Below are positions 15,418 through 24,300 of a stretch of 34,991 bases of DNA, piece after piece. The stretch comes from Bacteroidales bacterium (GTDB taxonomy: Bacteria; Bacteroidota; Bacteroidia; Bacteroidales; P3), in NCBI GenBank assembly GCA_017561155.1, contig JAFZDP010000025.1:1-34991 (forward strand). The letters are read 5' to 3'. Every line of letters starts with the position of its first letter. Position 1 is the stretch's first letter. The translations under genes were made by a program, and so were the position numbers. A model generated the notes under the pieces. That model saw only the letters and a program-made list of their open reading frames with translations, did no database searches and was not told the DNA's origin.

Positions 15418-16038
15418 ATGGCAAAGAAACAGAAATATTATGTAGTGTGGCAAGGTAAATCACCGGGAATTTACGATACATGGGCAGAATGTCAAACTCA
15501 AATAGCAGGAATATCGGATGCGAAATATAAATCGTTTGATACACTTGCCGAAGCCTCTGAAGCTATCAAAGGTAATTATTGGCAGTATGTAGGAAAAACT
15601 ACTTCGAATACCCAATCTGCTCCTATGTCTCAAGATATTATACCTAATAGTTTGTCGGTAGATGCTGCTTGTGGTGGAAATCCGGGAATAATGGAGTATC
15701 AGGGTGTGAGAACCTACGATAAGGAACGTATATTTCATAAAAAATTCCCATTGGGAACTAATAATATTGGAGAATTTTTGGCATTGGTTCATGGCCTTTC
15801 TTATCTCAAAAAACACAATTTGCCTCAACCTATATATTCCGATTCGGTGAATGCAATATCATGGGTTAAACAGAAAAAGTGTAAAACCAAGTTGGAACGA
15901 AATCCACAAACCGAAGAACTATTTCAGTATATAGAAAGAGCTGAAAATTGGCTAAAAACCAATACTTATACAACTCAGATTATAAAATGGGATACTGAAC
16001 ATTGGGGCGAGATACCTGCCGACTTTAATAGAAAATAA
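15418..16038 (+). CDS. rnhA: Ribonuclease HI with N-terminal viroplasmin domain
   Basis: 206 residues. The first 60 residues (KKQKYYVVWQGKSPGIYDTW, FDTLAEASEAI) form a viroplasmin-like domain that binds RNA-DNA hybrids; a linker follows, then the RNase H fold. The four catalytic acids are D82 (SVDAACGGNPG), E119 (NNIGEFLAL), D142 (IYSDSVNAISW) and D202 (PADFNRK). The enzyme cuts RNA in RNA-DNA hybrids, as in removal of primers and R-loops. This two-domain form is common in Bacteroidetes and Firmicutes. Single gene with its own terminator. Confidence 0.93.
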   Translation: MAKKQKYYVVWQGKSPGIYDTWAECQTQIAGISDAKYKSFDTLAEASEAIKGNYWQYVGKTTSNTQSAPMSQDIIPNSLSVDAACGGNPGIMEYQGVRTYDKERIFHKKFPLGTNNIGEFLALVHGLSYLKKHNLPQPIYSDSVNAISWVKQKKCKTKLERNPQTEELFQYIERAENWLKTNTYTTQIIKWDTEHWGEIPADFNRK

Positions 16039-16079
16039 TGAATTGAAGAGAGAGTTTTTGCGGATATTACAATATCTTG

Positions 16080-16118
16080 AAAGTTTGCCATGTTTATCTT
16101 GTGTGGCAAACTTTTTTT
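16080..16118 (+). terminator. Intrinsic terminator of the RNase HI gene
   Basis: AAAGTTTGCCA (16080-16090) pairs with TGGCAAACTTT (16104-16114), followed by a T run. Confidence 0.85.
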
Positions 16119-16125
16119 ATTTTGA

Positions 16126-16146
16126 GCAATTTTTAGAAGTAGCCTA
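16126..16146 (-). repeat. Solo end related to the 270-bp miniature element
   Basis: GCAATTTTTAGAAGTAGCC and the next TA match the right terminal repeat of the element at 28624-28893 at 19 of 21 positions. No full copy is attached. Confidence 0.5.
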
Positions 16147-16176
16147 TAATCAACATCTGGAATTATATTTTTCTAT

Positions 16177-16224
16177 ATCACGATACAGCACTACACCGCA
16201 TCGTGATGTAACGGGCTGTACATC
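16177..16224. other. Overlapping hairpins in intergenic DNA
   Basis: ATCACGAT (16177-16184) pairs with ATCGTGAT (16200-16207), and GATGTA (16205-16210) with TACATC (16219-16224); the arms overlap so only one can form at a time. No function is apparent. Confidence 0.4.
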
Positions 16225-16263
16225 GGGATATTTGACTGTTGACTTCCGGATATACAAATTGAA

Positions 16264-16674
16264 GCGAAACAGTTTCAGAACAGAGTTTCACCCATTAAAA
16301 TATTGACATATATGTTGTTGCAAAGGTTTTTGCACAATGGCAATACTGCCCCTACCCTGTCACAGACAACGGACTACAGACAACGGAGAGTTCTATACTC
16401 TTTATACCTTTCTATACCTTTCGACGACAACGGACAATGGACAACAGACTACGGAGTTCTATACTCTCTATACCCTCTATCCTTTTCTATACCCTCTATA
16501 CCTTTCGACGACAACGGAGTTCTATACTCTCTATACTTTTCTATACCTTCTATACTCTCTACACCTTTCGAGGCCAACGGACAAGGGGTGGGGTGCAATA
16601 CTTTTTAAATATCGTTGTAATGATTAGAACATCAACACCTTATAGGGTAAAACTCTGTTCTGAAACTGTTTCGC
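16264..16674. mobile_element. 411-bp structure with 30-bp inverted repeats, MITE-like
   Basis: The first 30 bases (16264-16293, beginning GCGAAACAGTTTCAGAACAG) and the last 30 (16645-16674) are inverted copies with a single mismatch (GTTTCACCC versus GTTTTACCC). Nothing inside encodes a recognisable protein. Three overlapping plus-strand frames are open only because the internal repeats lack stops. This is the form of a miniature inverted-repeat transposable element or a large hairpin, but I see no clear target duplication. Confidence 0.6.
16366..16585 (+). repeat. Pyrimidine-rich minisatellite with GACAACGGA units
   Basis: A composite unit, CGACGACAACGGA then GTTCTATACTCTCTATAC and one or more CTATACCTTT, recurs about three times with variable length (units begin near 16380, 16422 and 16507; a degenerate copy lies near 16570). 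Smaller 6- to 10-base repeats of TATACY(C/T)T are nested inside. The plus strand is markedly C/T-rich. The array lies within the 30-bp inverted repeats. Confidence 0.75.
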
Positions 16675-16910
16675 TATATTTATTACTTGCTGATATATAA
16701 GTATTTGCAAGAAAAAGTATGTTTTTGCGTGCTTTTTTTTGCCCTGTTTTTGTATATTCGGCGACTTTCAAAGCAACTTACTTAAGTCAACTTCTGAAAA
16801 TTCCACGTTTTAGGAATTTAGAAGGCTTCAAAAATATAGTGGTTTATATAGTTGGTATGTAGTTCGTTGTGTATTGTGAGAAAGTATTTTTAATATTGAA
16901 AGTTAAAATA
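16675..16910. other. Intergenic DNA with a remnant miniature-element end
   Basis: CAACTTCTGAAAATTCCACG and the next TT (16788-16809) match the left part of the 270-bp element (28626-28647) at 21 of 22 positions. The inverted word GGAATTTAGAAG follows at 16813-16824, giving a short hairpin. No gene. Confidence 0.5.
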
Positions 16911-16942
16911 TTTGCACAATTCAAAAAATGAGTATAAATTTG
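16911..16942 (+). promoter_or_regulatory. Promoter of the first paralogous lipoprotein gene
   Basis: TTTG (16911-16914), 20 bases, TAAATTTG (16935-16942); predicted leader about 40 bases. Confidence 0.85.
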
Positions 16943-16987
16943 CACTTTCAAATAAACAAATAAGGTAATAAATAAAAACACAACAAA

Positions 16988-17614
16988 ATGAAAAAGACAT
17001 TTAGATTTTTGTCAATAGCTTTTGTAGCATGCTGTATGACATTGGTGGGATGTAATCCTACTCCGGAAGATGAAAACGATGATACAAACAACAACCAAAA
17101 CCCTTCTGTTTCGTACACTTTCGAAGGTGTTGCCGATTGGCCAATAACATCCGGTTATGTTGGTTACGAGTATGCTGAAGGCGATACTTTAATATATGTT
17201 TTAGGTTCGAAAGATGCGAAGGAACTAAACGAACTAATTAATGCTATGGATGAAGAAGAATATCCTTCAAATGTATTTTTGGCATCATTTTTAGGAAAGC
17301 CGGGAGTGCAAACCGGAGTTGGTAATATTTTGTCGGAAGAAACTGATATAAATGCTATTTTTATAACAGGTTCTACAGTGTTGTATGATATGACAATACC
17401 TACAGGTTGGGTATCTACTGAAATGACAGTAAATGTATCGGCTATAGATTTAACCGGTATGAAAGTATCGGCAACAGCATCGGCTAATATGAAAGATATT
17501 ATAAAGATATTTGCTGAAGCTTTCGGTTTGACCGGAATTGGTAGCGACCAAGAAAGAGTATTTACACTAACAGTCAACAATATGACAATGACCGATTGGT
17601 GGGCTGAAAAATAA
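16988..17614 (+). CDS. Lipoprotein of unknown function, paralogue 1
   Basis: 208 residues. MKKTFRFLSIAFVACCMTLV is a signal peptide ending in the lipobox LVGC with the lipidated Cys at position 22. An acidic Asn/Asp/Glu linker (residues 23-40) leads to a domain of about 165 residues. It shares a pattern with the products at 18060 and 33593: an early F-E/D-...-W segment, a central 'AIF-TGST-Y' strand, 'P-x-GWVS-EMTVNVSAID', 'VSATASANMKDI' and a final 'TLTVNNMTMTDW'. The linker indicates placement on the outer membrane, perhaps the cell surface, since acidic residues after the Cys can act as an export signal in Bacteroidetes. No named family is recognised. It has its own promoter and a terminator. 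Confidence 0.8.
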   Translation: MKKTFRFLSIAFVACCMTLVGCNPTPEDENDDTNNNQNPSVSYTFEGVADWPITSGYVGYEYAEGDTLIYVLGSKDAKELNELINAMDEEEYPSNVFLASFLGKPGVQTGVGNILSEETDINAIFITGSTVLYDMTIPTGWVSTEMTVNVSAIDLTGMKVSATASANMKDIIKIFAEAFGLTGIGSDQERVFTLTVNNMTMTDWWAEK

Positions 17615-17647
17615 TATTTAGAACATAACAAACAAAATACAATCTGC

Positions 17648-17685
17648 AATAAGCACCGAAAGCAAATAGTTTTTCGGTGCTTATT
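17648..17685 (+). terminator. Terminator of lipoprotein paralogue 1
   Basis: AATAAGCACCGAAA (17648-17661) pairs with TTTCGGTGCTTATT (17672-17685). The following sequence is T-rich but has no long T run. Confidence 0.7.
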
Positions 17686-18059
17686 GTTTATATTATATCT
17701 AACCACAAAGTAGTCGAATGTTATTTTTTAAGCATTTGATGATGCTAAAGTAATTTTTTTCAAAAATAATTATATCCTAATGTCTTGATAATTTGTATTG
17801 TATAAGTGTGATGATAAAAATATTGCATCAGCGCTGTAATAAAATGCACCTTTAAAACGACTAATATGCAGAATAAAGAAAATAAACAACAAAAGAACTC
17901 ATCTAATACAAGTAAGTACAAGAGTTGAGAGTTGTATATGCAATGCTCAACTCTTATTTAGACAAAAAGTGTAATTGGAACTATGATAGGATGAGTTAGA
18001 GAAATGATGTTTTTAATGATTGAATTTTAATAGATATAAACCAAATAATAAATAATGAA
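17686..18059. other. Intergenic DNA with a duplicated terminator
   Basis: About 17896-17960 is a near copy of 18707-18771. It contains the hairpin AAGAGTTGAG (17920-17929) with CTCAACTCTT (17946-17955). A 20-codon frame (ATG 17866, reading MQNKENKQQKNSSNTSKYKS, stop 17926) runs into the repeat; it is too weak to call a gene. No consensus promoter is visible for the gene at 18060. Confidence 0.55.
17896..17960 (+). repeat. Terminator-bearing repeat, copy 1
   Basis: Begins AACTCATCT and contains ACAAGTAAGTACAAGAGTTG, then a TTGTATATGCAATG loop and the closing arm CTCAACTCTT. Copy 2 is at 18707-18771. The two differ at only a few positions and flank the gene at 18060. Confidence 0.75.
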
Positions 18060-18698
18060 ATGAAAAAAACATTTAGATTTTTAGCAGTAGCTTTTTTAAT
18101 AAGCAGTATTACATTAATAGGTTGTCGTGAAGAAGATCCTATAGAAAACACGAACGAACAAACTCCATCTATTTCTTATGCATTTGAAAATATGGAGAAT
18201 TGGAATCCACAGTCTGTATTTGCAGGATATGAATCCTCGTTAGATACTATGGCATCATTTATTGTAACAAGAAACTATTATCCTGGATTGGAAGAGTATT
18301 ATGCAGATTATAACTATGGTAATGAAACACCTGAAAATGCTCTTTTGGTTAGTATACCTTACAAAGTAGGTAATCATACTCGAAATAGCAATTTTGTGAT
18401 AGACGAGAATGCAGATAATGTAACAGCTATTTTTACAACTTCAGGTGTTACAGATTATGAAGGAACACCAATACCTAACGCTTGGATTTCGGAGGCTATG
18501 AATATAAGTGTTTCGGAAGCTGATATGATTACAAAAAAGATTTCAGCTACCATCACTGCAACTATGAGAGATTATTTATATTTATTTTCGTATGGCGAAT
18601 GTGGAAATCCGGAGTCAAAAACTTTAACCATAACCATAAAAAATTACCCTTTAGAGAATTGGAATGGAATTTTTTCTAAACCATTATCTAAAAACTAA
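18060..18698 (+). CDS. Lipoprotein of unknown function, paralogue 2
   Basis: 212 residues starting MKKTFRFLAVAFLISSITLI and a lipobox with Cys22 (LIGC), like the gene at 16988 but with the shorter linker REEDPIENTNEQ. The domain has FENMENWNPQSVFAGYESSL, then a Tyr-rich insertion (YYPGLEEYYADYNYGN), TAIFTTSGVTDYEG, PNAWISEAMNISVSEADM, KKISATITATMRDYLYLF and LTITIKNYPLENW. The N-terminal half has diverged most from the paralogues. Encoded in the same direction as paralogue 1, 445 bases downstream, and flanked by near-identical terminator repeats, which suggests duplication of a gene-plus-terminator unit. Confidence 0.8.
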   Translation: MKKTFRFLAVAFLISSITLIGCREEDPIENTNEQTPSISYAFENMENWNPQSVFAGYESSLDTMASFIVTRNYYPGLEEYYADYNYGNETPENALLVSIPYKVGNHTRNSNFVIDENADNVTAIFTTSGVTDYEGTPIPNAWISEAMNISVSEADMITKKISATITATMRDYLYLFSYGECGNPESKTLTITIKNYPLENWNGIFSKPLSKN

Positions 18699-18706
18699 TT
18701 GTAAAA

Positions 18707-18771
18707 AACTCATCTTAAACAAGTAAGTACAAGAGTTGAGAATTGTATATGCAATGCTCAACTCTTTATTT
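18707..18771 (+). terminator. Terminator of lipoprotein paralogue 2 (repeat copy 2)
   Basis: AAGAGTTGAG (18731-18740) pairs with CTCAACTCTT (18757-18766), followed by a T-rich tail. This copy of the repeat at 17896 has the better T run. Confidence 0.8.
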
Positions 18772-18817
18772 TTTATGGGTGTTTGATACCTTATTTATGC
18801 TCTTAACATTTGATTAT

Positions 18818-18848
18818 TTTGTAGATACGAAAAATATATGTATCTTTG
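18818..18848 (+). promoter_or_regulatory. Promoter of the metal-efflux locus
   Basis: TTTG (18818-18821), 19 bases, TATCTTTG (18841-18848). It drives the gene at 18899 and probably the whole run to 25647, since no terminator is evident before 25682. Confidence 0.85.
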
Positions 18849-18898
18849 TACGCATAATTGTAAAAACAATTGTAATATTTAAATTATTGTAATACAAA

Positions 18899-19318
18899 AT
18901 GATGAAGAAGAAAATTATAGCAACAACCTTTCTATTGTTCGCCAATTTTATTATATTGGTGCATGCTGTTGTCCCTCATCATCATCATTATGTAGGTTTA
19001 GATAGTCACGATTGTTGTTCTTCTTCAGAAGTTATTTCCTTTACTCATATCGATAACAATTGCTCGCACGACGAGGAAGAAAAAGATGGTTGTTTGTTGC
19101 AAGATCTTTTGTCTAAACTTGTTCTTAATACCAAAGAGCGAGAAATGTTTGTGGCTGCTATCGAAGCCGATTTTCAAGATTTCTATGTGGCCGACTTGTC
19201 GGTTGTTTTGTTCGAAACTACAGATATAGAGGATATAAATTTCAAACCATATATATTGAAGTTGCCAATAGCGGAATACCATTCGCCAACACAACTTCGA
19301 GCACCACCTTGCTGCTAA
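18899..19318 (+). CDS. Exported His/Cys-rich protein next to metal efflux genes
   Basis: 139 residues. A signal peptide (about 1-23, MMKKKIIATTFLLFANFIIL) is followed at once by VVPHHHHYVG, then DSHDCCSSSE, a second metal-like patch (HIDNNCSHDEEEKDGC) and a Cys-Cys C-terminus (RAPPCC). Small proteins with a VPHHHH start commonly sit beside heavy-metal efflux genes in Bacteroidetes. The His, Cys and acidic groups could bind zinc or copper in the periplasm, but no experiment is known to me. The gene is first in the locus, right after its promoter. Confidence 0.75.
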   Translation: MMKKKIIATTFLLFANFIILVHAVVPHHHHYVGLDSHDCCSSSEVISFTHIDNNCSHDEEEKDGCLLQDLLSKLVLNTKEREMFVAAIEADFQDFYVADLSVVLFETTDIEDINFKPYILKLPIAEYHSPTQLRAPPCC

Positions 19319-19476
19319 TACTACCACAATAGGGTCTTGGAAAGCAATTTACTGTTTTCCTCATATACCCCCTTTTTATTATTACACTATGCACTTGCAC
19401 GACAGACAACTTTGTGCATACAATACATACATATTAATCAAAATAAAATATTAACAATAAAAACAATTATAATATC

Positions 19477-19740
19477 ATGAATTACAAAAGAATGAAATAC
19501 ATATTGATGGGAGTAGCAGTAGTGATGTTTTTTGCATGCTCAAACACTTCAACCGAATCGCATACACATAGTGCAGATTGTGAACATACTCATAGTCACG
19601 AATGTGACGGACACAATCATGAAGAGCATGTTCATGGTGCCGATTGCAACCACGATCATCAACCTGCACAAGAGTCGTTCAAAGTAGATGAAGAAGCTCA
19701 CGAACATTCGCATGGCGAAGAGTGTAATCACAAACATTAA
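19477..19740 (+). CDS. Small His-rich lipoprotein
   Basis: 87 residues. Signal peptide with lipobox FFAC (Cys21 with the first ATG; a second ATG at 19492 would start MKYILMGVAVV). The mature part is built of His-Asp-Cys-Glu repeats such as ADCEHTHSHECDGHNHEE, VHGADCNHDH and EEAHEHSHGEECNHKH. More than a fifth of the residues are His, consistent with a lipid-anchored metal sponge or buffer for zinc, copper or nickel on the periplasmic side. It lies 15 bases upstream of the adaptor start, whose N-terminus is also His-rich. Confidence 0.8.
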   Translation: MNYKRMKYILMGVAVVMFFACSNTSTESHTHSADCEHTHSHECDGHNHEEHVHGADCNHDHQPAQESFKVDEEAHEHSHGEECNHKH

Positions 19741-19755
19741 TACCCTTTGAATACG

Positions 19756-21258
19756 ATGAAGAAAACAATATATTTGCTAACTACAGTATTGGTAATGTTA
19801 GCTATGGTCGGTTGCAAACATGAACATTCGCATGACGGACATGTACACGAAGACAATTTGCAACTTACAGCCTACAATGACAATTTAGAACTTTATGCCA
19901 AGGCTACACCTTTTGTGGTAGGACGTAGCAGCATTGTGCTTTCACATTTTACACGCCTTTCCGATTTCAAACCTTTGGATTCTGCCGAGATTACATTAAG
20001 CTTAATAGTTGGTAGCGATGGTATCCGTCAAACGTTGTCTACAACCGGTAGCAAGGGCATTTATCGTTTTTCGTTGCAGCCAACACATGCCGGCAAAGGA
20101 AAACTAATATACGATATAAAAGAAGGTGATAATACTTCGCGTATAGTGGTCGACAATATCGAAGTTTTTACCGATCAGAACGAAGCTAATACTCATGCTC
20201 ATAATAGTATGATAACAAATAGCAATGCAGCATCGTTTACCAAAGAACAAAGTTGGAAAATAAGTTTTGCTACCGAAGAGGTAAACTACGAACCTTTTGG
20301 CGAAGTGATAAAAACTACAGCTCAAATATTGCCGTCGCAAGGCGATGAACGTATAGTAGTAGCCAAATCGAGTGGTGTTGTTACATTTTCTAACGCTAGA
20401 ATTACAGAAGGTACAGCAGTAAGTGCCGGACAGGAATTGTTTGGTATAGAAAGTAGCAATATGGCCGATAATAATATGTCGATACGTTATGCCGAAGCAG
20501 CAAACAACTACAACCTTGCAAAAGCCGAATACGAACGCAAAAGTACTTTGGCAAAAGATAAGATAATATCGCAAAGCGATTTGCAACGCAGCAAAGCTGA
20601 ATACGATAATGCAAAAGCCGTTTACGAAACTATGAAACAAAATTTCTCGCAAAGCGGACAACGCGTATCGTCGCCAATATCGGGATATGTATGTCAGTTG
20701 CTTGTAAGCAATGGCGAATATGTTGAAGCCGGACAACCAATATTATCGGTATCGCAAAACAAAAAATTGTATATACGTGCCGAACTACAACCTAGATATT
20801 ATTCTGTTTTAAACAATATAACTACAGCCAATTTCCGTATAGCCAAAACCAATACAAGTTATCGTTTAGAAGATCTTGATGGTAGATTGGTATCGTTTGG
20901 CAAGAGTGCCGAATATGGCAACATTCTTATACCTGTCACTTTCGAGGTTAACAATACCATTGGTTTGTTGTCGGGTAGTTTTGTCGAATTGTATATAAAA
21001 ACACAGTCAGACAAACCTATGCTTACCGTTGCCAATGGTGCATTAATAGAAGAGATGGGTAACTACTTTGTTTTTGTACAACTTACTCCGGAACTTTTCG
21101 AAAAACGAGAAATACAAAAAGGTGCTACCGATGGTTATCGTACAGCTGTAATAAGTGGCTTGCAAGAAGGCGAACGCGTGGTGGCAAAAGGTGCTGTATT
21201 GGTAAAACTGGCACAAGCATCGGGAGCATTAGACCCTCATGCCGGACACGTACATTAA
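19756..21258 (+). CDS. RND efflux periplasmic adaptor (CusB/CzcB-like)
   Basis: 500 residues from ATG 19756; an upstream in-frame TTG at 19747 is rejected because ATG gives a typical lipoprotein signal (AMVGC, Cys20). The mature N-terminus is His-rich (KHEHSHDGHVHEDN), and a second His patch (THAHN) lies near residue 147. The N-terminal extra domain is followed by the membrane-fusion core: a lipoyl-like half (VAKSSGVVTFSNARITEGTA), a coiled hairpin (about 245-300), the second half (VSSPISGYVCQLLVSNGEYV) and beta-barrel/membrane-proximal parts. The C-terminus ends GALDPHAGHVH. It bridges the inner-membrane pump and the outer-membrane channel encoded just downstream. Confidence 0.93.
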   Translation: MKKTIYLLTTVLVMLAMVGCKHEHSHDGHVHEDNLQLTAYNDNLELYAKATPFVVGRSSIVLSHFTRLSDFKPLDSAEITLSLIVGSDGIRQTLSTTGSKGIYRFSLQPTHAGKGKLIYDIKEGDNTSRIVVDNIEVFTDQNEANTHAHNSMITNSNAASFTKEQSWKISFATEEVNYEPFGEVIKTTAQILPSQGDERIVVAKSSGVVTFSNARITEGTAVSAGQELFGIESSNMADNNMSIRYAEAANNYNLAKAEYERKSTLAKDKIISQSDLQRSKAEYDNAKAVYETMKQNFSQSGQRVSSPISGYVCQLLVSNGEYVEAGQPILSVSQNKKLYIRAELQPRYYSVLNNITTANFRIAKTNTSYRLEDLDGRLVSFGKSAEYGNILIPVTFEVNNTIGLLSGSFVELYIKTQSDKPMLTVANGALIEEMGNYFVFVQLTPELFEKREIQKGATDGYRTAVISGLQEGERVVAKGAVLVKLAQASGALDPHAGHVH

Positions 21259-21323
21259 TAGTTTGATAATGTAGAAAAGAAACACACATTGCTCTTGTAG
21301 CAATGGATAAAAACAGAATAGTA

Positions 21324-24300
21324 ATGCTAAATAAGATAATTAAATTCTCGTTGAACAACAAATTGCTTATATTGGTAGCATCTGTTGTTCTTATAGTGGC
21401 GGGGACCTACACCACTCAAAAGATGGATGTAGACGTATTTCCCGACCTTACCGCACCTACTGTGGTTGTGATGACCGATGCTCATGGTATGGCAGCCGAA
21501 GAAGTAGAGCGGTTGGTAACTTTTCCCATAGAGACAGCAGTAAATGGTGCCACCAATGTTCGTAGAGTACGTTCGGCATCATTGCAAGGCTCGTCGTTTG
21601 TATGGGTAGAGTTCGATTGGGGTATGGACGTGTTCCGTGCTCGACAAATAGTAAGCGAAAAGATGGTTACGCTAACAGGCTCTTTGCCCGAAGAGGTAAC
21701 ACCTGTATTGGCACCTCAGTCCAGTGTTATGGGCGAGATATTGTTTATTGGGTTGCAAGCCGATAGCACATCGATGATGGAACTACGAACACTTGCCGAA
21801 TGGGTAGTAAAACCTGCCATATTGGCAACCGGAGGTGTGTCGCAAGTAACTATTATCGGTGGCGACTACAAGCAATATCAAATACTTGCCGACCCAATAC
21901 GCATGGCTGCATACGATGTAACTATGGACGACCTTGAAGCTGTAGGAAGTACCATTAGCAAAAACTCTACAGGTAGTGTGGTCAGAGATTATGGCAACGA
22001 ATATGCTTTGCGTGGAATGGCCCGTACAAACGACCTTGAAGAGTTGGGTCAAACTTTTGTAAAGAGCTTTAATGGCAAACCGGTCAGAGTGTCGGATGTG
22101 GCCGATGTTGTGATAGGAAGTGCAATAAAGATGGGGCATGCTTCGTCCAATGCAAGTCCTGCTGTAATATTGTCGGTATCCAAACAGCCTAATATCAATA
22201 CTCTTAATGTAACCAAAAACATAGAGCGTAACTTGGAGGATATTAAAAAGTCGTTGCCTAAAGATGTGGTAATGGATACTAAAATATTCCGTCAAGCCGA
22301 CTTTATCGAATCGTCGGTAAGCAATGTAGGAAGTGCATTGATCGAGGGGGCTATATTCGTTATAGTTATATTGTTCTTGTTCTTGGGTAGCTTCCGCACT
22401 ACACTTATATCTATTATTGCCATTCCTCTTTCTTTGTTAGGAACGGTTATAGTGCTACATCTATTTGGAATGAATATAAATACCATGACGTTGGGAGGTA
22501 TGTGTATTGCCATAGGATCGTTGGTCGATGATGCTATTGTCGATGTAGAAAACGTTTACAAGCGGCTACGCGAAAACTATCGTTTGCCAAAAGAAGAACG
22601 TAAATCGGCATTCAGTGTAGTGTTCGAAGCATCGTCAGAAATCAGAAGTTCTATTGTCAATGCTACGTTTATTATTATTGTCACCTTCATTCCGTTGTTT
22701 TTCCTTACCGGTATGGAAGGGCGAATGCTTAAACCTCTTGGCATAGCCTATATAGTTTCGTTGTTTATGTCGCTTATAGTTGCTATGACTATCACTCCAT
22801 TGCTTTGCAAGATGTTGTTGTCGGGTAATAAGTATTTGTCTAAAAACGAAAAAGATAGTTGGGTGGCGTCCAAGTTGGGCAAGGTTTATAATCGTTCTTT
22901 GTCGTGGGCTTTGGACAACAAACGCAAGATTCTTTATCCTACTATTGCAATGTTTATAGTAGCAGTGGGCCTTATATTTACTATGGGACGTAGTTTCTTG
23001 CCCGATTTCAACGAAGGTTCTCTTACTATATCTGCTGTGGCAAAACCCGGTGTTTCGCTCGACGAAAGCAACCGTTTGGGTAACCTTATAGAAACAGAGT
23101 TGTTGGCTATTCCCGAAGTAAGCACTACATCACGTCGTACAGGACGTGGCGAACTTGACGAACACTCGCAAGCTACAAATAGTGCCGAAGTCGACGTAAA
23201 CTTTACGCTTACCGATCGTAGCAAGGACGAATTTATGGCCGATGTAAGAGCACGATTGGCTGCTATACCCGGTATAGCTACAACGGTAGGTCAGCCATTG
23301 GGACACCGAATCGACCACATGTTGTCGGGAACTCGTGCCAGTATAGCCATAAAACTTTTTGGTACCGACCTTAGTCGTATGTATATGATGGGCAATCGTA
23401 TAAAAACCTCTATAAGTGGAATTGAAGGTTTGGTCGATGTGAATGTGGAACAACAAACCGAGACTCCTCAACTACAAATACGTGCCAAACGTGATATGCT
23501 TGCACAATATGGTATAACTATCGAACAATTCAACAAATTTGTCGAGCTTGCTTTTTCCGGCGAAAAACTATCGGAGATATATGAGGGACAACGTAGTTTC
23601 GACCTTGTATTGAAACTGAACGACGACTATACCGGCAGTATAGATAAGGTAAAGTCTGCACTTATAGATACCGAACGAGGTGGCAAAGTGCCGTTGGAAG
23701 AAGTGGCAGAAATAGTATCGGTTGGTGGTCCAAACTCTATATCCAGAGAGAATGTACAACGCAAGATGGTGGTGTCGGCCAATGTGGCAGAACGAGACTT
23801 GGAAAGCGTGGTGAACGAAATAAAGGCCAACATCGACCGCGATATCGAATTGCCCGAAGGTTATAGAATAGAATATGGCGGACAATTCGAAAATGCCGAA
23901 GCTGCTACTCGTACTCTTATTCTTACATTTATAGCTGCGATAATTGTTATCTTTATGTTGCTATACATAGAGTTTAAAGATACTACTCTTTCGGGTATAG
24001 TATTGCTAAACTTGCCATTGGCTCTTATTGGTGGTGTGGTGGCTATATTCACAACATCGCAGATTATGAGCATACCTGCCATCATAGGTTTTATCACTCT
24101 TTTTGGTATAGCCACACGCAACGGAATATTGCTAATATCCAACTATCAGCATCGTAGTCAGGATAGTCTGTCTTTGCGAGAAACAGTTGTAAAAGGTTCG
24201 TTAGACCGTTTGAACCCTATACTTATGACTGCTCTTACAGCTGCATTGGCTCTTATCCCGATGATTATTAATGGCGACAAGTCGGGCAACGAGATACAGA

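Noticed and set aside
16303..16700. Three overlapping plus-strand open frames of 87-101 codons
   Set aside because: They are all open across the same minisatellite, lack stops because of its composition, repeat short peptides and overlap in three frames. No start signal supports any of them.
17866..17928. 20-codon ORF before the second lipoprotein
   Set aside because: It is very short, Lys/Asn/Gln-rich and runs into the terminator repeat. The second copy of the repeat has a stop in that frame.
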